Positions 23,013-34,555 of a stretch of 64,000 nt of DNA are shown one piece after another (the first letter of the stretch is position 1; each line of letters begins with the position of its first letter). The notes under the pieces were generated by a model. The model was given only the letters and a program-made list of their open reading frames with translations, had not been told where the DNA came from and searched no databases. This DNA comes from Stenogyne calaminthoides. Lineage: Eukaryota; Streptophyta; Magnoliopsida; Lamiales; Lamiaceae. The stretch lies in NCBI GenBank assembly GCA_037126765.1, contig JBBCBC010000007.1, forward strand, positions 27,971,667 to 28,035,666. The letters run 5' to 3'. A program made the translations under genes and the position numbers.

Positions 23013-23743
23013 TTAACCTTATATTCATAATCGTTACTAGGAATTCCTATACCATGATTAATTTTTTCCTGTTTATCTTTTAAAAAAATATAAAATCAAT
23101 CCGTATTGTGGGAGATTAAGGCAACATCTCCAACAATAAATTATTTTTTTATCGATGTACATCAAAATAAAAGAACCAAAAACTAATTGACGGGCACAAC
23201 ATGTTGTGCATCTCATGAAAAGAAAGTAAAAGAAAGTAAATAAACACAATGAAGAGATATATATTGCTAATCAAGGAAAGAAAAGGTATACATAATTATC
23301 AAAATACACGGAAAGTCATCTAATTAACCAAAAGAGAATGATAACTAAGCCGGTCCATCCGAACGAGGGACAGAGCTGGTCTTAAATATTTGGGCTTGAA
23401 CCAAACTCCAATATGGGCTCCTTTCCCCACATTTTTTGTTATATCCGAAATAAAAAAAATAACACAAATTTTAAAAGATTAACAATGTATAGTTTAAAAA
23501 ATATTTCATTACACTTAGAATAATATGGCAATTATGTTGCAAGTACATAAATACAACTCATCTCAAAATTTTAGCATCAAAAGTAATAATGAAGCAAAAA
23601 TAATCAAGTTGTTCAATAACTCAACTTTTCAATTGATGGCATAACTCAGATGCACATTCAATCTTTCCTATGACATAGTTGATTAGTGGCATGTTTTAAT
23701 AAGCTGAAACTTTGATAAACTTATTTCTACACTTGCTAGAGTA
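23013..23743. other. AT-rich sequence, nothing recognised
   Basis: No coding sequence, RNA gene or paired repeat was found. The stretch lies between the miniature LTR element and the target duplication of the next solo LTR. Confidence 0.6.
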
Positions 23744-24523
23744 AATATTGTTGGGAAATTTATAATTTTGATGGAAGTTCCAAAACAGTTGTAATAGGAG
23801 CAGTCGAATTTGTTAGTCGACTGATGATTGGTTAGGAAACCAACTGAACATGTTAGACAGCTGATGGAATACACTAGGTCACATATTGAGGGGAACTCAA
23901 TATGTATAGGTCAAGTCTGAAGATCAGAAGGCTTAGGATCAGCTGTATTGTAAGATAAGAAGACATCAAGACTATGAAGACCAGAAGGCCTGTTATATCC
24001 AGGTATCAGAAGAGTCAATAAGTTGAGCTAAGACAACTTATATCAGAAGACTCAAGGTAGACTGATCAGTAGGATACTGATCAGTAGGATACTGATCAGA
24101 TCAAGCCAAGTCAGAAAAGTGATAAGCATACTCACATATCTAAGTCATACGAATGAGATCAGACAAGAAGAATGCCAACATAGCTGGCTTTACAAGGCAC
24201 CGAATAATTGTACATGTTAACAAACTGAGATTTCGACACGTATGTACGGATCTGACGATGCAGGATATGGTGTATCAGGGCAAACGACTAGAAAGGACAA
24301 AATTGCACGATAACGGCATGGCCTTCCTGAGCACGTCAAATCACACCTGCAAGCTACCTAAAATAATCGAAGATTCAAATTGCTCTCCAACGGCTTTTTG
24401 ATTTCAAGGTTTATAAATATGGGATCAACCTTCAGAGTAAGGTTACGAAAATTATACACAAGCTTAAGCATACAAGCCATTTTCGCACCAAGAACACTGA
24501 CGAACAAGCAAATATCCTAAGGT

Positions 24524-24881
24524 TGCGTTTGTTTTGGGATTTAAGTGTGCGGAGCATGTCAAGGTTTTAGAATCCAGGGATTTAGAATCCTTGATGAATA
24601 GTAAATGTATGTGTTTGTTTTGAGATTTGAGTAGGGTGAGATTTAACTTTATGTCAAATCAATGTTTAATAATGATTGATATTGTATTATTATATTTTAT
24701 TGAGAAGAGTAATAAAGTGTATAAAGTGTGATGTATTGGGAAGAGTAATAATAGATTTTATAGGTATTTGTAGGTGTGGATGGAAGATGGGATTTGAAAA
24801 CCAGACTTTAAATCCCAAACTCGTATGAGACGGGGAGCGCAAAATTCTAAGTTCATCTGTGTGAATCCCAAAACAAACGCA
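24524..24881. mobile_element. MITE-like element (358 bp) inside the Copia-C solo LTR
   Basis: It is bounded by inverted TGCGTTTGTTTTGGGATT at both ends and has no coding capacity; inner segments are also rich in GGGATTT / AAATCCC. I could not identify a convincing target duplication, so the superfamily is left open. Confidence 0.7.
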
Positions 24882-25130
24882 GGATAGAATTCTTATCCTT
24901 TAGCTTTAGGCTACTCAAATACCAGGATAGAATTCCAGTTGGAAACAAAACAAATCTTACCTCAAACCGAGTGTTAGGTTAAGTTTGTAAGCAAGATCTC
25001 AAGCTAGAGTTTCTAGTTTTGATTTATGGGATAGTTGAGTGAGAGCTCCATAAATATCTGTATGTATTGTGTTTGACTAACACATTAAACTAAGTCAGTT
25101 GGTAGTTGGTGCCCCTGCTGATAGGGAAGA

Positions 25131-25159
25131 GTGGACGTAGGACAAGTTGTCTGAACCAC
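25131..25159 (+). promoter_or_regulatory. Conserved LTR hairpin motif (Copia-C)
   Basis: GTGGACGTAG is followed by the inner palindrome GACAAGTTGTC and then TGAACCAC. The outer arms GTGG and CCAC also pair. The same design with a different inner arm occurs at 32568-32597, 41949-41977, 43380-43408, 45392-45422 and 54172-54202. Confidence 0.75.
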
Positions 25160-25754
25160 TATAGATCTTGTGTTGATTTATCTGTTTTACACTTATGCAC
25201 ACTACTGATTTGATAAATTGTCATACATATCCTAAGTAGAGATCAGACTAGCACCAAGATGATGATCTGAACAGTTGGACACATTGTCAACTGATCCGAT
25301 CAGAAAACCTTAGGACTATTTTCTGGTAAACTGGTTTTTCACACGGGTTAGTTTAAAGCTTCCGCACAATCAGTTAAACTGATAGACACAAAACTGATCA
25401 GCTCACCAACGATCAGTAGGTTGGATATCAGTATGTACTGATCACCAGCACTCTATATCAGTAAACTTGTCAAACACACTAATCACAAGAAAAAGTTTCA
25501 GAAGTCTATTCACCACTCCCCTCTAGACTTATGCCTCACTGAAACCCGTTCGGGACCTACAAATATAATTATCAATGAATACGAATTTGAAAAGAAAAAA
25601 ACCATCCATTTTATTCACGTAATCCACCTTTTATCATTTGCAGAGTTTATTTCTTTTACTAAAGAGCACTTAAAAAATAATAATTCGAAAAACAAGTCTC
25701 TGCCTTCAATATAAGAAAAATCATCATCTGTTAGAAAATTTTGAATATTATTAC

Positions 25755-27557
25755 TGTTGGGGTTATACTGGAAAGTATGCTTTTACTTTATATAACCAGA
25801 CTGAATTTCGGACTTATTTGCTTAAATAAATTATTTATCACTGTTGCTTTAAATATCATTTAATGTTACAAATATTTTCTGCATAATTGTTCAATAATTA
25901 GTACGTGTTACATTGTAGTTAATTTAGTGATACCAGATCACAGAAGATTAAATTAACAGTCCCTTGTAACTAAAAGTACGGAATTCACAACCTAGATGGA
26001 AATGAACAATCCATCGTGAAAGGTTGAAGTGTAAGGCTCAAATTGACTTGTCTTTACCAAGAGATTGCACTAGTGCATTATGATGCGCTGAATAGGACCT
26101 AAAGGAGGATAAATTCTTCAGTACTGAATATAGAAGAATTGGACCTCAGTGGTTCGTTATTTCTTAATCCCCGTTCCTTAAATAGGATCGTGTGGAATTA
26201 ATAACTATTGCTTTGACTTACGATGGGTAGAGAATCAATGTGATTCAATACCTTGTATCTTGGGCAATATTATTAGTTACATGACGATTGCTAAGATTTA
26301 ACACAGAGAATCGGTGTGCAAGTGGGTCTTGTTTGATTAGTCCCCTTGGGAGGCTCAGAAGTTTTATCATACCAAATCTTGCAAGTGGAATTAGTTTTCT
26401 GGTATGGATAATAATGTCGAGTCGTTCCTGAACCAAGGAAAAAGATATTAATTAATGTGAAGCTATTTTAGTAGCTTAAACTAATTAATGGACTGGATAA
26501 TCTTAAACGCGGGAAATAATAACCAGGAGCCATATTAACTGTAATATGGGTTAAGATGGATAGTGCAATATTAATTATGTAGTGGGATTAATTAATATTT
26601 ATGGGCTTGAATAATATTGTGGCTCAATATTGGAAGTTCAAGGTCCATTGGAAGGTCCAATCTTAATTCTCCTAAAGACCCCTCAAGTAGCCCAAACATA
26701 AAGTCCAATAACTGAAAAAAGTGTTTAAAATTAAATAAAATATTGTTGCCTATTTTTCCTAAATTTTCGAAAATAAATAAATAAAGAGGGAGAAATATTT
26801 TCTTTGAATTTTGTTATGGAATGAGGATAAGTATTCTTGAAATACAAGTTTATCTCATTAAATTCAAGAAATCTCCCACTTGGCTATTTATTTTGATTTT
26901 TTGAAAATAATGAAAGAATAAGGAAGGAAAGATTTTCTTGATTTTCTTGAAAGGATATTATGGAAGATATGTATTCTTGGAATACAAGAATATCTCATAA
27001 ATTCAAGAAGATCCCAATCTTGGAAATCTTGTCCTTATTTTTTGAAAATTCCATGACAAGAGGAGGTGAGATTTTTTGTGGAATACTTTAAATATGGAGA
27101 AAAGAATATATTGGATATATTCAAGATTTCTTGGAGACCAAGAAAAAGATTTTCCCATCTTATTCCTAGGGCAAAAATCGGCCACCACCTAGGGCAAATT
27201 AGAAATCCACAAAGGTGGTGCAACATAATTTTATTTTTCCTTTTGTTAATTGTTCACGAGTATCTTTCCACCGGATTGTTGGACAAAGACGAGGGAATAC
27301 TTGAGAAGGCTCTTTGGGTTTTTTCGTGCGAACGAGATATCCATCTTCTCAACGGTTGTCACTCCGAGCGGTCAGTTCACGTAAACTCCTAGCTATTCCG
27401 CATGCGTAGGATTTATGTGATATATTTATATGCATGATTTGTTGTTGGATTATTATTTGAATTAATATAGTATTAATTCATGCTAGTAATAATTGTTATA
27501 ATTAAATTTGAATTTAAATATTCATCCCGAATAGATCCGGGCAATTAATTCCCAACA
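25755..27557 (+). mobile_element. Solo LTR, probably copia type (1,803 bp)
   Basis: It starts TGTTGGGGTTAT and ends ATTCCCAACA with a perfect 5-bp target duplication ATTAC (25750-25754 and 27558-27562). No internal region is present. The TGTTGG...CCAACA termini and length fit a copia LTR, but no internal copy is in the window to confirm the lineage. It does not resemble the Copia-A, -B or -C LTRs. Confidence 0.88.
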
Positions 27558-27792
27558 ATTACAAGAACTCAGTAAATTTTCATCATCAACACTTCACATC
27601 CTCTCTAAATTGAAAAAAAAATCCCAAAACCTCTTCATATTTTTTGAACTGTGTAAATCGTAATTCTAAAAAAATTTGAATGTTATTAAAAAAATGGAAA
27701 AACATATACACTATATAAGATTTAACCAATAAACTAGATTAAGATGGATCAATACGGTATATCGATAATATTGAAGCATACTGTATTATCGT
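27558..27792. other. Short AT-rich spacer
   Basis: Sequence between the solo LTR and the next gypsy LTR. Nothing recognisable beyond homopolymer runs. Confidence 0.5.
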
Positions 27793-28515
27793 TGTTGTGG
27801 CACGAATAATTTCTATGTGCCCATCCTTGCCACATGAAGAAGAACCAAAGGCTAGCAGTGTGCTCACAAAGAAAAAAGTTGCTTAGTGAGCGAGCAACAT
27901 TCTATATGGAAAAGTCACGAGCAACCTATAGCCAAGACAAGACAGAGTTGTTCGACCAAGTAGCAACCATACAATGGGGATCGAACTAGCTCGACCTCGT
28001 CTGTTATGTGACTCAATCACTATAGACATGTCAACTAGACAAGATCACTCCTAGATATGAAAGACATCCTTGTAACAATGGTAGTTGATAGAATTATACC
28101 TAGATAAGGAAGTAAATCAACGAATGTAAGGAAATCTTCTGTCAGCAGACAACTAGTATATTTCTAGTGGGCCGAATATGTCTATCAAGAACAGATTTGG
28201 TGCTGCCAATTTAAAGGCAAAATTCATGCATGTTTTCCCAAATATAGTAGGGCAACGCGAAGTGCATTCATTGCACTATAGATACAACCTTTAAGGCACA
28301 ATAAATGGATCATCAATCTTAAGCCTGAGCCTAAAAAACTCGGCAAAACTCTTTATATTCAATAGCTTTCTTCCATTCAATAACATTTAGTTCTATCATT
28401 GAGTTGAATAGTTAGAACATTTATTTTTTTAACTGATCTAACCAATATTGTTTTATTCGATCACAAGCCACATTAATCATCACCGACCCTTCCATATTTA
28501 GACAAAGTAGCAACA
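27793..28515 (+). mobile_element. 5' LTR of a Ty3/gypsy element (Tat-like), about 723 bp
   Basis: It probably starts TGTTGTGGCACG (27793) and ends AGCAACA (28515), directly before a TGGCGCTAGAAGGAGG primer site at 28518. A TATA-like CTTTATATTC lies near 28350. The right end is well fixed by the primer site; the left end is a best guess. The 3' LTR is not in the window. Confidence 0.65.
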
Positions 28516-29760
28516 ATTGGCGCTAGAAGGAGGACATTCTTACCTAAAATCACTCAAAAATATTGAAAAACACTCATTGTTCTTCAAGAAAAATCTTCAT
28601 AGACTTCGAGTTTTCCCAAAAAATCTCGCCTATGTAAAAAATCAACGGAACCAGTTCGGCGGTTGAGCCCAGCGCCAAACAACCTAAGGAGAGAGAGGCC
28701 CAATCCTCTCTCGTCTAATGCACGAAAGGGTCCATCCCCATCCCTCTCTTGGATTTTCAAACGTCGGAGCAGGTCAGTGCCTCCATGGCGCAACTGCGCG
28801 AACATGTGCTCCATTTACTGGGAAGCCAAAGCTATTTGGCTATCCCCAAAAAAGAGCACCTCACCCGTGCTCGGAAGGGCAAAAGAAGATGGGTGAGCGA
28901 CAAGCTAAGAGCCAACCTAGGTCCAGAGAGTACTTCTATTCGAAAAAACTCTTGTTCCAAGTCGGTTTTCAGACGTCTAGGCTCCACGAGCTCCACGTGG
29001 ATGCTGAGTCGGACAACCTAGGAGCTCAACACCGAATATAAGACCTACACCAGGTCCTCAGCCTATCCCGCCCCGAGGGGAAATCACTTTGCTTAATATG
29101 AGCTCTTGGCGAGCAGAGTGAAAACTGAATTTTGCCTAGAGCCTCTCCTCAGGAAAGAGAAACCCCGATTCGCTGTCCAAGATTAATAGGGGCTTGGACT
29201 TATCTCCCAACAACAACCTGCCCGCGACACGATATTGGTCACCATGCAACAGAATATCGATGATATGGAGAATCATCTTGGTGCTCGGGAGGATTACCAT
29301 AGACGAAACTTAGTGGCGAGCGAGCTTTTGTTTCACCAGATCGAGCTCACCCCTATAAAGACGAAGATATCCCCTCCTCAAGCTCCCCTCTACAAGGGAA
29401 GGACCAAACTCAAGTTCCATCTGAGCAAATATAACATTTATATAACTGGAAAGGGAGCTACTAATATGAACAAATACCGCCAGTTCCTACTCACTCTGGG
29501 CGAGCTCACCCACAAATGGTACATATCCCTACCTTCCTGTTCTATATACTGCTTCAAATAGCTCGGCAGCCAGTTCATCACATACTTCGCCGCCAAGATC
29601 GGCAGAGGCTGATGGGAATCGGGCAGGGAAAGAAAGAAAGCGACAAAGGAGTATCTCGAGTGGGTCGATGAGATCATTCTCATGGGGGAGCCCATAGGAT
29701 ATGAGTTCTAATTGAACACCATGCTCAGGTGGCTCTAGTCGGATTCTCCTATGTTTCGAC
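28516..29760 (+). pseudogene. Gypsy gag remnant
   Basis: After the primer site and a leader, plus-strand frames give a retrotransposon Gag: VTMQQNIDDMENHLG (29235), APLYKGRTKLKFHLSKYNIY, KGATNMNKYRQFLLTLGELTHKWYISLPS and, after a stop at 29559-29561, LGSQFITYFAAKIGRG. This is the RNA-packaging capsid-like segment. Frame changes near 29041 and 29600 and the stop make it non-functional. Protease and pol are absent; the sequence breaks off near 29760 at a CACTA-like terminus. Confidence 0.82.
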
Positions 29761-29765
29761 ACATG

Positions 29766-30960
29766 CAATACAAAAAATTTGAGAAATCGTGACAAAAAAA
29801 TTTGTCATTGAAACATCATTTTTCGTCACAATTAATATTTGGTGACAAAATTTTTCGTCACAAATATTGTCACTGAATGTGCGTGGTATTAGGTAAAATG
29901 TGACGCTATTTTAAATCATCACCAAAATGTCATCCTTCGGTGATGCAAAAGGTTATTGTCACTGTATCTTTCCATCTATGGTGACATATAAATTGTCACA
30001 TCAAGCATCAACATTTCGTCACTAAATATGGTGTATAGTCCCAAAAAGTTTAATTTTACATGACGATTTAATTAGTTGTCACTAAAAAGTAACTTTTTTG
30101 TAACGATTATCCGTATATTACCTAACTCGACAAAATTTAGTGACGTTAACTTTTTCACAATTAGATTTACTATTCATCATATTTTGTTTAATTTGTCAAA
30201 AAAGAGTTGTTATTTCGATCGTGATGAACTGTTGATCATTGTTATATAGTACATATATAATGACGATAAACTTTGTCACTAAATGATGTGAAATTGGTGA
30301 CTAATAATTTTTGTCTTTATAATATACTCCCTCCATCCCAATCATAATGGTAAAGTACCCCATATTTTTGTCCCAATCATAATGGTAAAGTATGTTATTT
30401 ACACAATATGCCACTCAATTAACCCAACACTTTACCCACTATTCACTTTTTTACTATAATTAACACCCTTGAATTACCATATTTACCCTCAACTATTTCA
30501 CTATTGCACTAAAGGCTTATGAACAGTAAAAATGTCATTATGATTGGGACGGTGGGAGTAATATTAAGTGACGAAAAATAATAATCATCACTAAAAGTTG
30601 AGATATGGTGACTATATTTTTTGTCATATTTCAAAATTTTCGTCATGAAAGAATTACATAACAATGACGAAAAATTGATTGTGGTTATATATATAGATAT
30701 AACGACGAATAAATTTCATCACAAAAAATTAGACTTTAGTGAAAAAAATGTTCGTTGTCGTTAAAAAATGTGAAAATGGTGACATAATATTTTTGTCATA
30801 ATAAAATATTATGTAATGACGATGAGATAATTGTCACAAAAAAAATTGGTAAAGTAACGACATATATAATCATGATTAGTTATCATACAGTGAAAATATT
30901 ATTTCATCATAAAAGTAATACATATTGTGACATATTTATTTCATAGTGAAATAATTACTT
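29766..30960. mobile_element. TGAC/GTCA-rich region, putative CACTA (EnSpm) terminus
   Basis: Starting with a degraded CAATACAAAAAATTTG (compare CACTACAAGAAA), the region carries dozens of short GTGACAAAA / TTTTGTCAC and CGTCACTAA motifs in both orientations, the dense subterminal repeat pattern typical of CACTA transposons. No transposase and no matching far terminus was found. A Stowaway MITE sits inside. Confidence 0.55.
30327..30558. mobile_element. Stowaway-type MITE (232 bp)
   Basis: Terminal inverted repeats CTCCCTCCATCCCAATCATA and its partner ATGATTGGGACGGTGGGAG are flanked by TA on both sides (30325-30326 and 30559-30560), the signature of a Tc1/mariner-derived Stowaway element. 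It is non-coding, and an internal CCCAATCATAATGGTAAAGT is duplicated in tandem. Confidence 0.92.
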
Positions 30961-32035
30961 TTATTGCCCCTTTATTTGATTTTTATATATATGAAATTAG
31001 TAATAATACTAAATATATTAATTTCAATCACTAAATAAAAAAATTACAACAAAATCAAAATTAAAGATAAAAAATTAATATAATACTTACTAAAATTGAA
31101 ATAAAAATTTTGTTAGAGATATTCTTCACTGTATATCAATCTTATAGTTCATGTTGATTAAATTGATTGCTATTATTTTACATCAAATGGTCTGATGAGA
31201 TAACTATTCACCTATATCAATCTTATAGTTCACGTCGATTAAATGTATTGCTGCACAATTTGTGTTGGTTTACTAAATTTTTTTGCAAGTAATACTTACT
31301 AAAATTGTAGATCTATTTTATTTAAAGTGTACTATATGGTTTTCTTGATATATTATTTAAAGTGTACTATTTTGTTTAAAGTGTACTATTTTATTCCATA
31401 CAAAATTCTTAAGTTTTGCACTCCATACAAATGGTATATCTAATGAATAATGTCAAAGACGTGTGTTAAATCACATTGAAGTTATCGAAGGTAGCGCGCT
31501 TGGATTCAATCAGAACTTTTACAAAAAATTTGAAATCAGAAGTTTTATGTTATAAGGTGTATTTCAATGTTAAGTCTGTAATTTTGTAAGCATCTATTGA
31601 TGATATGATACTTTTAAATATACGCTTACCCGATTCAAAATTTGGTCACACTTGATTATGGGTTAAAATTAGCTTGAAAAGCTACACACATATTTTCAAT
31701 TGGGATTGATCTTAACTAAATTATTGTCTTCTTGAAACTTAATTACAAGAGAGAATTTTTTAATAATTAGATGGATAATTTGAAGTTATACTTGAGATTT
31801 AATCTAATTCAAATTAATCAATGAAAATTTATTTCTATAAAAGTTCTACCAATCGAAATATAGTTATAACTTATAATTAAGATGATATGAAATTTTAAGA
31901 TAAAATTAGAGAAAATAAACTATGATACAATTTTTGGAGAACAAAATATCAAGTTCAAATCTTTAAAATATCATGATCTTATATTTACAGAATATATTGT
32001 CATTATGAATTTATAAAAAATTCATATTACATATA
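30961..32035. other. AT-rich sequence with short direct repeats
   Basis: No gene. A block reading TATATCAATCTTATAGTTCA is repeated at about 31132 and 31213, and TTTAAAGTGTACTAT occurs three times at 31320-31391. These could be remnants of a decayed element; nothing diagnostic is left. Confidence 0.5.
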
Positions 32036-32040
32036 TATTG

Positions 32041-33847
32041 TGTTGGTCCCGGTGTAAATGAGTCTTACACATGTATGGGGGGGGGAATACACATATTCAG
32101 TGATTTTTCAACCTTTTTAGAAAACTAAAGTCAGTGGGTCAGGATATCCTGAGAAATAGTCCTGAGAAGCACAAATTACTCTGAGTCAAAGTCTACTGAG
32201 ACAATAACACTGAGTGGCTTCCAGTAACTTCAAATTAGCCCAACTGATCTGAACTTTTAAAATCAGAGTCCTGAGAAGCTTGGATTAGATAACTATCTTA
32301 CTGAATACTCAGTTGAGTTTGTTCAGTTTGACAACTATCTGTTCTAGCTCATCAAGGGTGCGGAATGTGTAGGCCCTGAGGTTTATACTCGTTTTACGTT
32401 TCTGAAAATCTTTTCCTTAGTAAATCAGTGGTTAAGGCTGTGATCAGTTTAATGCAAGCTCAGTGGATTAATTCCAACTGAATATAAAAAAAACTCAGTA
32501 TGCTTTCAGTGAAAATATGCAACAGATATAATGCAAAACAGAAAGCAAATAACACAGCAAATTATAGTGGTTCAGAGGCAAAGCTCCTACGTCCACTCTC
32601 TCTGATCCTCAGAGAAATTCCTTAACTCACTCCTACTACTACCTCAAGCTTTCAGACTATGTCAAACACCTTACTTACTTCACCTCTAGAGCTTTCAGGC
32701 TGAACTACTGCAGCTTACTAACTCAAACACACACAAGCTTTCAGTCTGTCTCAAACAACTTACTTACTTCACCTCTAGAGTTTTCAGGTTGAACTACTGC
32801 AACTTACTAACTCTTTACAACTCTCACTCTCCAACAATCACACACTCAAACTACCTAACAATAGGGTTTAGGGTTTGGGGTTTGGTTGGTTTCCAACTAT
32901 GGTGAGATATCCTTTTACAATAAGAACAGATTCAAAGGCTAGGATATCTCTTACTAAGCTTTGGATATTTAACAATTCTAGGCTTAGTATATGAGCTCTC
33001 TTCAATGTGAAACACTTGGGAAATCTTAAGGTTTTCGAGTGCTTCAAATGCAAGAATACAAATGAGCTCTGAAGTTGCTTGATTTCCCGTAACCTTGCAA
33101 TGGTGAAGGTCACTGGTATTTATAGGCAACTCTCTTAAGGGTCACTCTTGAAAAACTATCCGTTGGAAGAGATAGTATCAAGGGTTTCCTCTTTTGGTTA
33201 GTGATGAATGACTATTTTAGGGTTTGAACACACCCTTGCATATATTAGGAAATATGCAGCCACGTAGCCAATCATCAACTTCTGTGAACTGGAAGATATC
33301 AGTCCTGACATTTCTTCAGAGATATGTCACTTTCAGTGTCAGTGTAGTACGTTGTTGTCGCTTCCTCATTGGTCGAAATCTTCCTTTGAACAGAGACAAA
33401 TAAAACGGCTCTTTGTAGGTTGACTTATACTGATCTGATATGTTCCTTAATGTCCACGAATGAGTAATATTCTTTTTGTTTGTACTAAGAATGAACAAAG
33501 CACTATTTTCTTTGAAATAACTGTCCAGGATCTTTATGTATCAGTACAAACCATCTTCAGGATCTTTTGGTCTTCAGGATCTTCAGTCTTCAGGACTGTT
33601 TTTGTTCAGGGACTTCGGTCCTCAGGAAACTTCTGAGCTACTCAGGAACATTTGAGTTCTTCGGGAAAAAAAACAAAATAAACCTATTTCTCCCTGATCT
33701 ATATCTGCTGACTATACAGAGTGCAGAGAATCCTGATCCTAACATCTATAGAAAACCTGATCCTGATCTATCAAGTTGTTCTGATGCATGTCATACTCAG
33801 GGTTTTGGGATCTAATCAAAACATTTTATTAAATTCATCTCCCAACA
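32041..33847 (-). mobile_element. Solo LTR of Copia-A family, minus orientation (1,807 bp)
   Basis: Read on the minus strand it matches the Copia-A LTRs at 43828 and 52635: it starts TGTTGGGAGATGAATTTAAT (right end) and ends near CACCGGGACCAACA (left end). A perfect target duplication TATTG flanks it (32036-32040 and 33848-33852). It is clearly older or from another subfamily than the 43828/52635 pair, with many substitutions and indels. It keeps the GTGG...CCAC hairpin at 32568-32597. Confidence 0.92.
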
Positions 33848-33919
33848 TATTGTATTATTAATTGATTTGGAAAATATGTACTTAGTTGCAAATAAACTAT
33901 TAGTACTGAGAGTAATGAT

Positions 33920-34553
33920 TGTTGATGTTGTACATATGTTGTTTCACATGTTGAACTACATTCTGACCAACATCGGTAATTTACCCTTTATTGTAACACT
34001 AACTCCGATTTGTTAGATGTTCTTTTTCTATATTTTTTTACACTGCAGGTTGATGACATAGTAGTTATTGTGTCAAGTGGTTGTCATTGTAAGAGTGAGA
34101 GTTGTTGATGACATAGTAGTTATTGTGTCAAGTGGTTCTAGGTTATCCAAACCAAGCCTAGTGGATGAGACAATGCAGTTGAATTCGAAGCCTATAAATA
34201 AACACTGCATTAGACATCAAAATGTGAGAGAGATCGATATTTCAATTTTTCTTCTCCAAAATTCGAAGATAGTATCCAAGACACAACCTATTGAGTGTTT
34301 AGTACATCTAGGAGTGTGAGGGTCGATACTATTTGTTTGTGTTGGTCGAATATATACCAATATTTTACACTATACCTTTTTGGATCTTTTAAAAGGTCCT
34401 CGTTTGAATCACTACTTGTTATAGTGAAGTTATTAGCCATGAGGTTCGTATAGACTGAATTAATTCTATGTAAAATTTTGAAATCCTTTGCAAAACGTTT
34501 TTAAGTCTTCCGCTATTTAATGTTGTCGTGTATGTTGCATAAAATTTTTGACA
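33920..34553 (+). mobile_element. 5' LTR of a third Copia-B-like element (about 634 bp)
   Basis: It starts TGTTGATGTTG and ends TTTGACA, followed at once by a primer site variant TGGTGCCAAAGCC (34556). It is a diverged relative of the Copia-B LTR with the same CCTATAAATA box (about 34191) and order of blocks. A 34-bp segment GTTGATGACATAGTAGTTAT... is duplicated in tandem at 34049 and 34104. Confidence 0.8.
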
Positions 34554-34555
34554 GT

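Larger units (their letters stand above)
23749..25561 (+). mobile_element. Solo LTR of Copia-C (1,813 bp)
   Basis: It starts TGTTGGGAAATT and ends GGGACCTACA, with a perfect 5-bp target duplication AATAT at 23744-23748 and 25562-25566. No internal sequence lies inside, so it formed by LTR-LTR recombination. It holds a short tandem ACTGATCAGTAGGAT repeat (about 24060-24105), an embedded MITE-like insert (24524-24881), and the GTGG...CCAC motif followed by CTATAGA at 25131-25165, which other LTRs in this window share. Confidence 0.93.

Noticed and set aside
28584..29041. Overlapping frames on both strands before the gypsy gag
   Set aside because: No domain is recognisable and the frames conflict. 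The region is better explained as gypsy leader and decayed N-terminal gag.
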